This document shows positions 1 to 9,437 of a stretch of 64,000 nucleotides of DNA, piece by piece. A program made the translations under genes and the position numbers. Below the pieces are notes generated by a model. The model searched no databases, had not been told where the DNA came from, and saw only the letters and a program-made list of their open reading frames with translations. Numbering within the stretch: the stretch's first letter is position 1; every line of letters starts with the position of its first letter. Source of the DNA: Sorghum bicolor (lineage: Eukaryota > Streptophyta > Magnoliopsida > Poales > Poaceae); assembly GCF_000003195.3 (NCBI RefSeq), contig NC_012879.2, positions 34,525,505 through 34,589,504 of the forward strand, given 5' to 3'.

Positions 1-420
1 GGACGGGTAGGGTTTATCGGCCTATGGATAAGCATCCATTGTGGTGTATTCTTATCAGGTGGTTCGTCCCAGACATAGACATACCCCTTTGAAGTAGAGA
101 AACCATAGTTATCCTCTCTATTCTGCTACCATCGCCCATATATTAGATTGCTCTACACTCTATTCCCATATTATCACCCATTGTTATCTTATCTTTAATA
201 TTGTTCTTATTCAATTCTACCATCTTTCCTATTTACACTCATCTATTTATCTTGGTTAAATTAGAGCGTAGTTGGTTCTCCCGTTTCCCTGTGGATACGA
301 TAAAACCTTTAACTGGGAAAAAGCTATAACGGTATCTGAGTGCGTATAAATACCATATTACACTCTAGTGCCATGTTGGGGATGACAACCTAGTATTCAA
401 GTGGTGTTAGCATGTGTCAA
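1..420 (+). mobile_element. LTR-like 3' end remnant
   Basis: Noncoding. Its opening has a gggtttat...atcc.ttgtggtgt pattern that recurs in the element A LTR near 2667-2707. Its end (about 382-407, ggggatgacaac and caagtggtgt) resembles the right end of LTR E (48163-48190) and of element G (61476-61503). From about 424 the sequence is instead colinear with the 3' internal region of elements F and G. I infer the right end of an LTR, possibly solo, inserted in element A, with its left part outside the window. The exact boundary is uncertain. Confidence 0.4.
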
Positions 421-1753
421 CGTTGATCTAAAGTCTAAGTCATTAACTGATATGATATGGGAAGGTTGAGCTACTGTTTATCTGTTCCTAGAGATGCTAG
501 AATTCTGGAGAATTTTATCTTTGAAAATCTTTAGAATAACACATGATGAGTTCCTGTATGATGAGAGTTTAAATTCCTACCACAGCCATATATACATGCT
601 TGCTAGACTTTGAGCCACACATTTACTTTTTACTGCTTATGAGTATTGAGTGTGGTCAAGCTGTGTAGACCATTAGGAGCTTGTCATGCAGTTAAAATCA
701 GGATCCACTTGCACGTTCACTCATACATGCTACTTCTACTCCGGAAGTACGCATCCACATACATCCACTCAATTCCATCTCCAGATTCACCTAAAATTTT
801 TCTACTCCTAATCCGAGAGAGAATAGTCAAAAACATTTCTGCTTTTTCCCTGTGAAATAAATGCTCGAGTTATCTTGGTTACTACCACTTGCTATATTAT
901 TTAAGGAGATGAGTGCTCTAAAAAAATAGGATACGAGGAAATAAAAAGGGGCAAGTGCCCGGAACCTCGAAGAAAAGAAAAAGTGAGACGAGAGGTAAAA
1001 ATGGACAAGTGTCCGACAGTAGAATTAGGGGTACAAGATACCCACCTGAGAGGAAAGAAAAATAAAATGTACAACATCTCATTCTCCTCAAAAAGCTTCA
1101 AAGTGCAAGAAAGGTATGTATCCCCTTAAAAGAGCAAAAGTAGAATTAGACTTTCACCATTGTTGTTACCATACACCATTCATTCGCCACACATGCACAT
1201 CTTGATTTGACTTATTGACTTGTTTCTCTGGATCCATGGTTTGATTATGCAATACATGTCTGGTAAGTATGTATTATCTGTCTCCCACCTATGAGCTCCA
1301 GATATGAAAACCTTATTAGAGTAGGGTGAGAGAGAAGGCAATATCACTATGCCTCATACCAAAAATACCACATACTTTGAGAGAAGGCATATACCATTAC
1401 TGTCTTGGAAAGGATCTAAAAATACCACAAAAGAGAGATTTGTGAGAGTCATACAAGGAATCTCTGAGTTTTATTTGAAAATCTGCAAAAACTCCAGAGC
1501 TATAGCAGATCAAGAACAAGAGACATGGCGCTTGACTAGACTGTTCTATCTTTTAACTGCTGAAGACACAAGTGACGGTTGCAAGCCCCATGGTGAAAGG
1601 TAAATTAAGTAAGTTTTAAGTCTTAACAGTTTACTCTAACTCAGAGAAGAGATCTTGCTTGAACACATGTGTACTTTTAAGGCATGAAACCACTGTAGAA
1701 ACTTTTGAGTCTATCCTTGCTCAGGGACGAGCAAGAGGTAAGCTTGGGGGAGT
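421..1753 (+). mobile_element. Element A: 3' internal noncoding region
   Basis: Colinear with 59470-60827 of element G and, reversed, with 37532-38910 of element F. No convincing coding sequence; the short open frames are not conserved as proteins between copies. It holds small palindromes (949-1043) and ends in a polypurine tract (1741-1753, AGCTTGGGGGAGT) directly before the LTR start TGTTGACGG. Parts also match the 3' noncoding region of the autonomous Athila-type element B around 14590-15170. This is the end of a gypsy-class element whose 5' half lies left of the window. Confidence 0.7.
949..1043 (+). other. Cluster of three palindromes in element A
   Basis: GGGCAAGTGCCC at 949-960, GGACAAGTGTCC at 1003-1014 and GGGTA...TACCC at 1029-1043. 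Each can form a short hairpin. The same series occurs in F (38255-38349, minus) and G (60008-60103), and part of it is duplicated in B (14608-14705). The first two differ by a paired G-C to A-T change that keeps the stem. Function unknown. Confidence 0.6.
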
Positions 1754-2978
1754 TGTTGACGGTCCTTAAGTACCAAATATAATCATAAAATAAATAAAGA
1801 AAAGGATCCAAATGTAACCAATACCAAGACTTAGGGTTTTATCTGATAGAATAACACGAGTTTTGGTGTTTGTCTATTTTTGCAGGGGGTTATCAGGAAA
1901 TATGGAGGAAAGGCCCACACGTCGGGTTTACATAGAGATATTAACGTACCGCGCAATTTTATATCATCTAGAAGAGTCCAGAAACCACAGGAACAAACGA
2001 GAAGGCAAACGGGCCTGGGGGCAGGGCGCCCGCCCTCCCCCCTTGGGCGCCCGCCCTGTCCCAGAGTCCAATCAGGACTCTCTTCGGGGATTACGCTCCA
2101 CCGACCTAAAGGATCAAGGATAACCATTCAATCAATGTCGGTTTGATCCGACGGCCCATATTCACTTGGAAAGACTATATAACCAGACCGCCTGGCCCCT
2201 AGAGGAGAACAAGTTCATCATAGAGTTGAGAGGAGCCCTCGAAAGAATACCTCTCCTCTAAATAGACTTAGGGCATAGCATCCAATGTGAGATTAGAATA
2301 GTTCTTCTAAGTTCTTCTAGATTGAGAGAGATAGAGTGGAGGTGTAGATCGGAGGAAGCCTGGCCTGTCGGTGTCTACTCCAAAGTTGTACCTGCGGGAT
2401 CAAGTTCTCCTAACCTGAGGCTTGCTCCTAGGATTCTTCTGTAATTCTACTTCTAAATTCTAGTAAGTTCTTGTTTTATTGTTCTTTGGTTTCTGAGTTT
2501 ACTTTAATCTCTTCCGGTTAAGTTTAGAGTAATCATTGCTAGCGTAAACATGGTGTTTGGGCTAGGGTACTCATAGATATCCCCTGACTAGCTGGACCGT
2601 GGTTGTAGCGAGGAACGTGACATTTCCGAGTTACCTTTGTAGACCATATCTCGTTAGCAGGAAGGATAGGGTTTATAGGTGCGGGTCGAACATCCTTTGT
2701 GGTGTCTAGATTCCGTAAGCCTCCCCAATAGAACAGTAGATTATCCTTACCGTGGTTAGAACGAGACTACGGTTGCAGTCTTCTCTATACATCGCTCACA
2801 TCGAGAAACATTCTTTATAGCCTAAAGAATAGTAGCAATAGATTTGGTTAGCCAGATGCACGCTTTCTCCTAGTGGTAAAAATATAAATACGATACTCTG
2901 GATAACCTCCTGAGTGAAGTGCTCAACATATCCGTGCGCTTGCGGATCATTTCCTGATGGCGTTAACAAATATCAACA
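1754..2978 (+). mobile_element. 3' LTR of element A
   Basis: 1225 bp, from TGTTGACGGTCC after the polypurine tract to ATATCAACA. It has the same start as the LTRs of B, E and F, and almost the same end as F (CAAATATCAACA). The first ~450 bp match those LTRs, including the GC-rich GGGCGCCCGCCC boxes (about 2027-2056), the CACCGACCTAAAGGATCAAGG-type stretch and a TATA box at 2176-2182. The five bases after it (2979-2983, GTGAT) should be one TSD copy; the other lies left of the window. It interrupts the reverse transcriptase of the copia fragment to its right. Confidence 0.85.
2176..2182 (+). promoter_or_regulatory. TATA box in LTR of element A
   Basis: TATATAA in the context GAC...CCAGAC. The same box and flank (TATAAAACCAGAC) occur in the B and E LTRs, and TATATAA occurs in the F LTRs, always followed by a conserved ctggcccct(a/g)gag stretch. 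This is the likely core promoter, with transcription starting a few tens of bases downstream. Confidence 0.6.
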
Positions 2979-3251
2979 GTGATCATTTCCATCCATATCC
3001 TTTTTCTTCTTATAGATCCATTTGCACTCTATGGGTCTAACCCCATTTGGAGGATCAACCAAGTTCCAAACTTGATTATCTCCCATGGAATCTATCTTGG
3101 ATCTCATTGAACTTTGCCATTTCTCAGAATCTGGGTCCATCATTGCTTCTGCATAATTTACAAGTTCATCATCGTCTAACAATAACAATTCCCCATGCAA
3201 TTCGTGAAGTCTTGCTGATCTTAGTGGTTGTGGTGGTGTTTCTACTACCAT
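2979..3251 (-). pseudogene. Start of copia reverse transcriptase
   Basis: Minus-strand reading contains YAEAMMDPDSEKW, then VWNLVDPPNGVRPI and CKWIYKKKKDMDGN, the standard N-terminal signature of copia reverse transcriptase. Translation stops being copia at 2978, exactly where the element A LTR begins, so the catalytic YVDD part should lie left of element A, outside the window. Confidence 0.85.
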
Positions 3252-3412
3252 GGGTGTCTCAACTTGTTTTGCTACCTTAGCATCTCTCGTAGAGTTATTT
3301 CCAACTAGCTCAACTTGAACTTCTTTAAGATAAACCTTCTATCCATTTTTCTCTGTTTTGAGAAAGTCTTTCTCTAAGAAAACACTATTTTGAGTAACAA
3401 ACAGTTTGCCCT

Positions 3413-4117
3413 CTATACGGTTATAGACATAATACCCCAAACTTCACAAACCCAAATTTTAAGAAAAGACAAACTGGGACATTTACTAGTCCACATCTCA
3501 TATGGTATCTTAACTACAAACTTAGATGGTACCGTGTTTAAAGTGAAAGCAGTTGTTTCTAGAGTGTATCCCCAAAATGATAAAGGTATGTCTGACTGGC
3601 ACATCATAGATTGAACCATGTCCAACAAAGTTCATTTACATCACTCAGACATGCCATTCCTCTGAGGCGTTCCAGGTGGCATAAGTTGTGGAATGATTCC
3701 ACAACTCTTTACATGATTGCTAAATTCGTGACTCAAATATTCACCACCATGATCAGATCGCATAGCCTTCATTTTCTTGCCACGTTCATTCTCTACTTCA
3801 TTCTGAATTTTTTTGAACTTTTCTAATGTTTTAGACTTCTGTTTCATTAAGTAGACATATCCATATTTACTAAAATCATCAGTAAAATTTATGAAGTATT
3901 GGGATCCACCTCTAGCTGTCGTGCTCATTGGTCCATGCACATCAGTATGTACAAATTCCAACAAGTCAGACGCTCTCTTAGGAAAACCTTTGGAAGCTGC
4001 CTTGGTCATCTTTCCTGGTAAGCAAGACTCACATGTCTCGTATGATTCAAAATCAAACAAAGTTAAAAGCCCATCATCATGGAGCCTCTTCATGCGATTC
4101 TCACTTATATAACCCAA
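3413..4117 (-). pseudogene. Copia GAG-pre-integrase and integrase core
   Basis: Two overlapping minus-strand pieces. 4117-3641 carries CESCLPGKMTK (end of the zinc region), then FVHTDVHGPMS (first catalytic Asp), RSDHGGEYLS (second Asp) and TPQRNGMSE (catalytic Glu), so the DDE triad is still visible. A frameshift near 3630 moves the reading frame, and the rest of the core (3628-3413, LLDMVQSMM...SFWGYTLETTAFTLN) follows in another frame. After 3413 the linker to reverse transcriptase is degraded. This domain would cut and join copia cDNA into chromosomal DNA; here it is a pseudogene. Confidence 0.8.
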
Positions 4118-4203
4118 ACAACAATATCATATTTAAGTAGGACTTAACTCATTAAGCCGAGGCCTTTTAGCACTAACATTATAGATAGGCGCATCATCAA
4201 GAT

Positions 4204-4635
4204 TTAAAAAAATAACCCATTCACAATGGATGCAAAAGCCACAAATATGTCATTCTTAGAGATCACACAATCGTTGTCTTTACTCACAAATAAAAAACCT
4301 TCCTTCATCAAACACGAAGGTGAGACAATGTTTCGACATAAACTAAGAACAAAATAACAATTATTCAATTCCAAAATAAATCCCAATGGTAGATGAAGTT
4401 GTATCGTCCTGATGTTCAGCGCAGCAACTCTTGCCATAACGCCCACGTGGAAATCAACTTCTCCCTTTTCAACACTTCTACTTCTTATCATTCCATGCAT
4501 CGTATTGCAAATATGAGCAACCGATCTGGTATCAAATACCCAAGAACTAATATAAGAGTTCACGAGGAAAATATCTGTAATATAAACAACAAGTGTATGA
4601 GCAGTGGGAGTACCTGCCTCAGTATTCCATGACAA
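4204..4635 (-). pseudogene. Copia protease region
   Basis: An open stretch with the copia aspartic protease signature: WVFDTRSVAHIC replaces the usual WVFDTGS.AHIC, so the catalytic D-T-G reads D-T-R. Further on, ELNNCYFV and LCRNIVSPSCLM match the conserved copia sequence between protease and GAG-pre-integrase. The upstream gag and zinc knuckle are missing because the fragment stops at the junction with element C. The loss of the glycine and the truncation make it inactive. The lineage identification rests on remembered family motifs. Confidence 0.75.
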
Positions 4636-6570
4636 CTATTGTGAGGCTAATTGCTGAGAATTTTCAGATGCCAACGTTCGAGATGCCTAATCCAAGCTCA
4701 TCGGCAAATCCATTGCCGACACAATAGAGGTTTATGTCTCAAGCGGGCTTTGTCAATCCAGCAATGACAACTAATTACCCGCTATCGGCAAGTCTTATGC
4801 TGATGAACGCCAATAATGGTTGGACAGGACAGTTGGTCTTCCCACACACGACACAGAAGAATCATCAAGTTGCAGGAGTCCAACAAGGTCATATGCAGGT
4901 CTACTTTCAGAATCAGGCACTGGCAGTTAAGCCGATGAATCTTACTCAGCAGATCAGTGGTCCACAAGCCATGGCTAATATGATGTTTACTAGAGATCGT
5001 GTACCCTAGAGACATGTGGAAGCATATCAGCAGGTGCTAGTAGTTCAACCGATGCATCGGCAAGATGCTGATGCCTATGGGGCCGATAAGATAGCAGAAG
5101 TTATGAGAGATCAGTTTGGGATAAAACCTAAAGTTAATACTTACTCCTATCGGACACCATACCCTCCTGCATATGATTTAATTCAACTTCCAAATCGGTA
5201 CAAGGTGCCAGATTTTACTAAATTCTCTGGACAAGATGATACCTTGACAATGGAGCACGTTAATTGGTTCATCATTCAATGTGGAGAGGCTGCCAACAGA
5301 GATGAATTAAGGGTTCATTTATTTTCATCATCCTTGTTAGGATTGGCTTTTACCTAGTTTATTTCATTACCTCCAAATTCAGTCATTACTTGGGCCGATT
5401 TAGAGAAACAATTTCATAAATATTTCTTTTTTGGAGTTCATGAAAAGAAGCTTACCGATTTAGTGAGATTAAGACAACGTAATGATGAATCGGTGGAGGG
5501 CTTTGTGCAGAGACTGTGAGATGTGAAGAATAAATGTGATAGTCTGGTTCTAGATGATCGGTAGCTAGCCGATCTAGCTTTTCAAGGGTTGTTGCCACAT
5601 CTCAAAGATAAATATGCCTGTCAAGAGTTTGAAAGTTTGAGTCATTTGGTGCCGTGAGTTTCTGATCAAGACACTAGGACTTTCGAACCTAGAAAGAATT
5701 GGAATAAAAAGGTACCATTTGTCGATGAAGCAGGAAATTTTGATTTTGATGAGGAACCAGTCATCGGCTTAGCAGAGTGGGTAAAAAATAAGAAGTCGAT
5801 GTCTTGTCCTTTTGGCTAGAAAGAGTCAGAAAAGTTTACTTTTGACGTCACTAAAGCCGATAGAATATTTGATTTCTTGCTTCAAGAGGGACACATTAAG
5901 CTGTCGCTAAAGCATGTAATTCTATCGGCAGAAGAGTTGAAGAAGATTAAGTATTGCAAATGGCATAATGCAACTTCACATAGTACAAATGAATGCAAGA
6001 GTTTAGGCAGCAATTGCAATTGGCTATAGAGTCTGGGAGAATCAAGTTTGATAGCTCAAAAACTAAGGTTAGATACCAAGGGTAAGACTAAGGTCTTGAC
6101 GTCAGAAACGGCTGAGAAGAACGCATCGGTAGATCCCTAGCATCAGATAACTACCGATGACGCCAAAGGAAAGGGTTTATTAAGAGAAGGCAGCAGTTCT
6201 GGATGGCCTCCCTGATCTAGTGTAGTGATCACTCATAGACGACAACGGGAGAATTAGCAGCAGTGTGAGGATCGTTATCGGCATCAACAAGAAGATAGAC
6301 GTCGAGAAGAATGGAATCGGCATAAAGATTAGTGGGATTGCCCGTTCTTTGTTCATTGTTAGGAATGAGACATAAAATTGCTGACTGAAGATTGTCCTGA
6401 GTGCAATGGTTACCATCGACATGATTGGTAAAATCAGAGATTCCAAACCGATAATCGACATTTTAATGAGTCGATCAGAGGAAGGACATCAGTTCATGAT
6501 CGGCTGGGCGGCAGGCTTAGTGTGCATGAAAGACTTGGTGGACGCATTGGTTACTCTCCAAGGAATCAAG
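4636..6570 (+). pseudogene. Element C gag
   Basis: One plus-strand frame can be followed from about 4636 to 6570 through roughly a dozen stops, including 5008-5010, 5355-5357 and 5517-5519. The middle (about 5180-5660) resembles the retrotransposon gag domain (PDFTKFSGQDD, then ADLEKQFHKYFF and VRLRQRNDESVEGFVQRL). Downstream come YCKWHNATSHSTNECK (about 5953-6000) and DCPECNGYHR (about 6393-6420), the cysteine motifs typical of Tat-lineage grass elements, followed by the repeated SVHDRLGG/SVHERLGG. Gag would form the particle and bind RNA. It is unmistakably dead. Confidence 0.75.
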
Positions 6571-6575
6571 AAGAG

Positions 6576-6953
6576 CTCAAGGAAATGGCAGAGGCACGAG
6601 TCCCCGATGAATTCATATTCTGTAGAGATCCCAACATCCATCGTGTGGAATCAAAAGAAGTTCGTTACCAACCAGTCTAGAAGACAAAGCTTCCCCGATG
6701 GTGTCTCGAGGGTTTGACAAGGACGCAGTAGAAGAATGCAGTAGGAGCGTCAAGAAGATTTGTACTCAAGGAAATGGCAGAGGCACGAGTCCCCGATGAA
6801 TTCATATTCTGTAGAGATCCCAACATCCATCGTGTGGAATCAAAAGAAGTTCGTTACCAACCAGTCTAGAAGACAAAGCTTCCCCGATGGTGTCTCGAGG
6901 GTTTGACAAGGACGCAGTAGAAGAATGCAGTAGGAGCGTCAAGAAGATTTGTA
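6576..6953 (+). repeat. 189-bp perfect tandem duplication
   Basis: Copy 1 is 6576-6764 and copy 2 is 6765-6953. By eye they are identical, starting CTCAAGGAAATGGC and ending AGATTTGTA. The unit is 63 codons and keeps the frame. It lies between gag and protease of the decayed element C. Identity this high in an element otherwise full of mutations means a recent duplication, or an assembly error. Confidence 0.9.
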
Positions 6954-7675
6954 CATAGAGGAAAATTCTTTTGAGTCTAAGAATCGACAACAGTCGAACC
7001 GCAGGGGGGAAGGTCCATCGGCAGAGGTCAATATGGTATTTATGTTGCCGATGGAATTTCTTGCACCCTCTAGTGATGATGAGGAAATTAGTCTCCCTGA
7101 TCAAATAGCTCAGTTAGCACTTGATCCGACGATGGCTATTTTTGAGAAACCCTCCGATGATGAAAGGCAACATCTCAAAGCTTTGTTCGTTAAGGGTCGG
7201 GTTGACGGGCAGCCAGTCTCTAAAATACATATTTATGGAGGGGCTGCAATTAATATTATGCCATATGTGATGTATCGAAAGCTTGACAAGGGAGACCAGG
7301 ATTTAACCAAGACCGATATGATGCTGAAAGATTTTGAAGGCAATGTGTCTCCAGCTAAAGGAGCCGTATGCGTTGAATTGACTATCGGTAGTAAAACCTT
7401 GCCGACGACTTCCTTTGTCATCAATGGAAATGGCTCATACAATCTACTATTGGGGAGAGATTGGATTCATGCCAACTGATGTGTCCCTTCTACGATGCAT
7501 CAGTGCCTTGTTCAATGCGTTGGTGATAAAATTGAACTTGTCCCTCGAGATTCTTCCTACATCATTGGATCGGCAGAACCAGGTGCATATCAGGAGAAGC
7601 CTGGGAGAAAGATTTCCTCAAAGTTGCTAATTATGAAACTCCACCGATCCATGCAGTCGGTTCTGATGAGGAGTT
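6954..7675 (+). pseudogene. Element C protease region
   Basis: The frame running 6949-7479 encodes a Tat-type retropepsin: VDGQPVSKIHIYGGAAINIMPY is the active-site region, and YNLLLGRDWIHAN is the conserved C-terminal LLGRDW motif. Tat elements normally read (V/I)DGGAAVN here, so the catalytic Asp is replaced by Tyr (IYGGAAIN near 7231-7254). A stop follows at 7477-7479, and the next piece (7495-7686) stays in frame before a shift near 7676. The protease would process the Gag-Pol precursor. With the catalytic Asp lost it cannot work. Confidence 0.75.
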
Positions 7676-8041
7676 TTGATGGATAGATTCGTTGATGATC
7701 GAAAGTTGGGACAAGGGTTCACATCGGCCGTTGAGTTGGTAGAAGTAGACATAGGTAGTGGTGATAGGTTGGGGCCTACTTTTATTAGTGCTAAGTTAAA
7801 TTCTGATTGTAAGCAACAATTAACTGATTTGCTAAAAGAATATAAAGATTGTTTTGCTTGGGATTATACTGAGAAGCCTGGGTTGGACCAATCAATTATT
7901 GAACATCGGTTGCCTATTACATCTAGATTTCGGCCACATCAGTAATTAGCGCAGCGATGTAACCCCAATATTCTTCCCAATATTAAGGCTGAAATAACCA
8001 AACTAATTGAAGCTAAGTTCATTCGGCAGTGTCGGTATGAG
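7676..8041 (+). pseudogene. Element C reverse transcriptase, N-terminal piece
   Basis: The frame from 7676 contains LLKEYKDCFAWDYTEKPGLD and IEHRLPITSRF, which precede the gypsy reverse transcriptase. After a TAA (7943-7945) the same frame continues with ITKLIEAKFIRQCRYE and ends exactly at element B. It resumes at 16458 with WISNVVPVYKRNGK. The element B insertion therefore lies inside the reverse transcriptase, and removing B plus one TSD copy restores colinearity. Confidence 0.85.
8037..8041 (+). other. TSD of element B, left copy (ATGAG)
   Basis: ATGAG lies directly left of the 5' LTR and recurs at 16453-16457 directly right of the 3' LTR. It is a perfect 5-bp duplication, as gypsy integrases make. 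Confidence 0.95.
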
Positions 8042-8463
8042 TGTTGACGGTCCTAAATGCTCACATTTAACCATCAACTAATCATGGAAAAGGATCCAAA
8101 TGCAACCAACACCTAGACTTAGGGTTTTATGTGACAGAATTCCACGAGTTTTGGTGTTTGTCTATTTCTGCAGGGGGTTATCAGGAAATATGAAAGAAAG
8201 GCCCACACGTCGAGTTTACATAGAGATATTAACGTGTCGCGCAATTTTCTATCATCTAGAAGACTCCAGAAGCCACGGGAACGAACGGGAAGGAAATCAG
8301 GCTCGGAGGCAGGGCGCTTGCCCAACTCTCCTGGGCGCCCGCCCAGCTACAGTGCCCAATCAGGACACGTTTCGCGGATTATGCTCCACCGACCTAAAGG
8401 ATCAAGGAAAACCGTGCGATCAATGTCGGTTTGATCCGACGGCCCAGATTCACTTGAAGGGAC

Positions 8464-8470
8464 TATAAAA
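8464..8470 (+). promoter_or_regulatory. TATA box of element B
   Basis: TATAAAA followed by CCAGACCCTCTGGCCCC, conserved in the A and E LTRs. The position fits the U3/R transition. The same box is at 15597-15603 in the 3' LTR. Confidence 0.65.
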
Positions 8471-8557
8471 CCAGACCCTCTGGCCCCTAGAGATCATACC
8501 TCTTCTACAGAATCAAAGTTAGGGTTTCAATTCTTCATCCAAGTAGAGAGGATCCCT

Positions 8558-8657
8558 CTAGTTCTTCTAGTTCTACCTCTAGTTCATCTAGATCTAGTTC
8601 TAGTTCATCTAGTTCTAGTTCTAGTTCCTCTAGTTCTAGTTCTAGTTAGTTCTAGTT
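8558..8657 (+). repeat. TCTAGT-rich simple repeat in B 5' LTR
   Basis: About 100 bp of irregular ctagttctagttc repeats, present also at 15691-15790 in the 3' LTR and downstream of the TATA box, so it would lie in the transcribed R/U5 part. Not seen in the A, E or F LTRs. Confidence 0.85.
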
Positions 8658-9326
8658 GTAATCTAGAAAATAGGGAGAGAGAAGAGGAGAGCGGAGGAGG
8701 AGCCGGATCTGTCGGATCTTCCTCAACATTGTACTTTTGCAGCAACTGGTTCGTTCTTCATCGTTCTCCAGATTCTTCAATTCATATTCCTGAGTTCTTT
8801 AATTACTTTTATTTACATTCAAGTTATTTATTGGATTCCCGCTTGCATCAAGTGCTCTAATCTTTGCAACATTAGAGTAGTAATTAATAGATTAGACGTG
8901 GTGTTTAGTCTTGCAATTACCTAGAATTGCACCCAATCCTGCGGATTGTTGTGGTAGCCTTAGGGTAGTGACAGCCCTAACGGTCGACGTATTCCACCTC
9001 GTTCGGATCGGTGTTTGTAGGACCGTAGTCAGACCTTCCTAGCCCCCTTCTCAGCTCTTTCTGTGGTTAGTGCTCTGATGTCCCGAAATAAATAATCTTG
9101 AAGTAATTCTTGATTCTTAGATCAACTAGAGAACTCTCAGGAAACTTCCTCTCTTCCCATCAAAAACAATTATATAGTTATCCTTGGGCGATCTTGATTC
9201 TTAATTAGTACACTCACGTTCCTTGTGGAAAATCGATACTCTGGAATACTCCCGGGTGAAGGCTACATCGGTATCCGTGCGCTTGCGGATTTTTCTGTTT
9301 GCGTTTAAAATACCCAACAAGCTTTC

Positions 9327-9344
9327 TAGCGCCGTTGCCGGGGA
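9327..9344 (+). other. Primer-binding site (tRNA-Asp type) of element B
   Basis: TAGCGCCGTTGCCGGGGA, seven bases after the LTR end. It matches the complement of a plant tRNA-Asp 3' end (TGGCGCCGTTGCCGGGGA) with one mismatch. This is the minus-strand primer site typical of Athila elements. Confidence 0.85.
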
Positions 9345-9437
9345 ACGGTAGCTATGCTAGTTTCGAACCAAGTCGTCCGTGTATCCTTTTTCTTTTCCCT
9401 TTTTACCACACTCACCTTACCATTTTCACCACACCAC

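Larger units (their letters stand above)
2979..4635 (-). mobile_element. Ty1/copia retrotransposon fragment
   Basis: Read on the minus strand from 4635 down to 2979, the order is protease, GAG-pre-integrase zinc region, integrase core and start of reverse transcriptase. PR-INT-RT is the diagnostic copia order. No LTR is present. The left end is cut by the element A insertion at 2979, and the right end abuts gag of element C at about 4635. Several stops and frameshifts make it nonfunctional. Sub-lineage not assigned. Confidence 0.85.
4636..8041 (+). mobile_element. Element C, left part (Tat-lineage gypsy)
   Basis: Degenerate gypsy element on the plus strand: gag with Tat-type cysteine motifs, protease, and the N-terminal part of reverse transcriptase, continued after element B at 16458. 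No 5' LTR, PBS or leader is visible; gag-like sequence starts straight after the copia fragment at about 4636, so the 5' end was lost by rearrangement. The lineage call rests on the gag CKWHN and CPEC motifs and on the second RNase H found at 17640-17960. Many stops. Confidence 0.8.
8042..9319 (+). mobile_element. 5' LTR of element B
   Basis: 1278 bp, TGTTGACGG...AATACCCAACA. The first ~430 bp match the LTRs of A, E, F and G, with GC-rich gggcg.ccgccc boxes near 8305-8345, the ACCGACCTAAAGGATCAAGG stretch (8389-8408), and a TATA box (8464-8470). A TCTAGT-rich simple repeat follows at 8558-8657. It drives transcription of the element and is the same length as the 3' LTR. Confidence 0.95.

Noticed and set aside
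9327..9344. tRNA gene
   Set aside because: Only an 18-base match to a tRNA 3' end next to an LTR; no cloverleaf. It is a primer-binding site. The same holds for 31290, 46145 and 45112.
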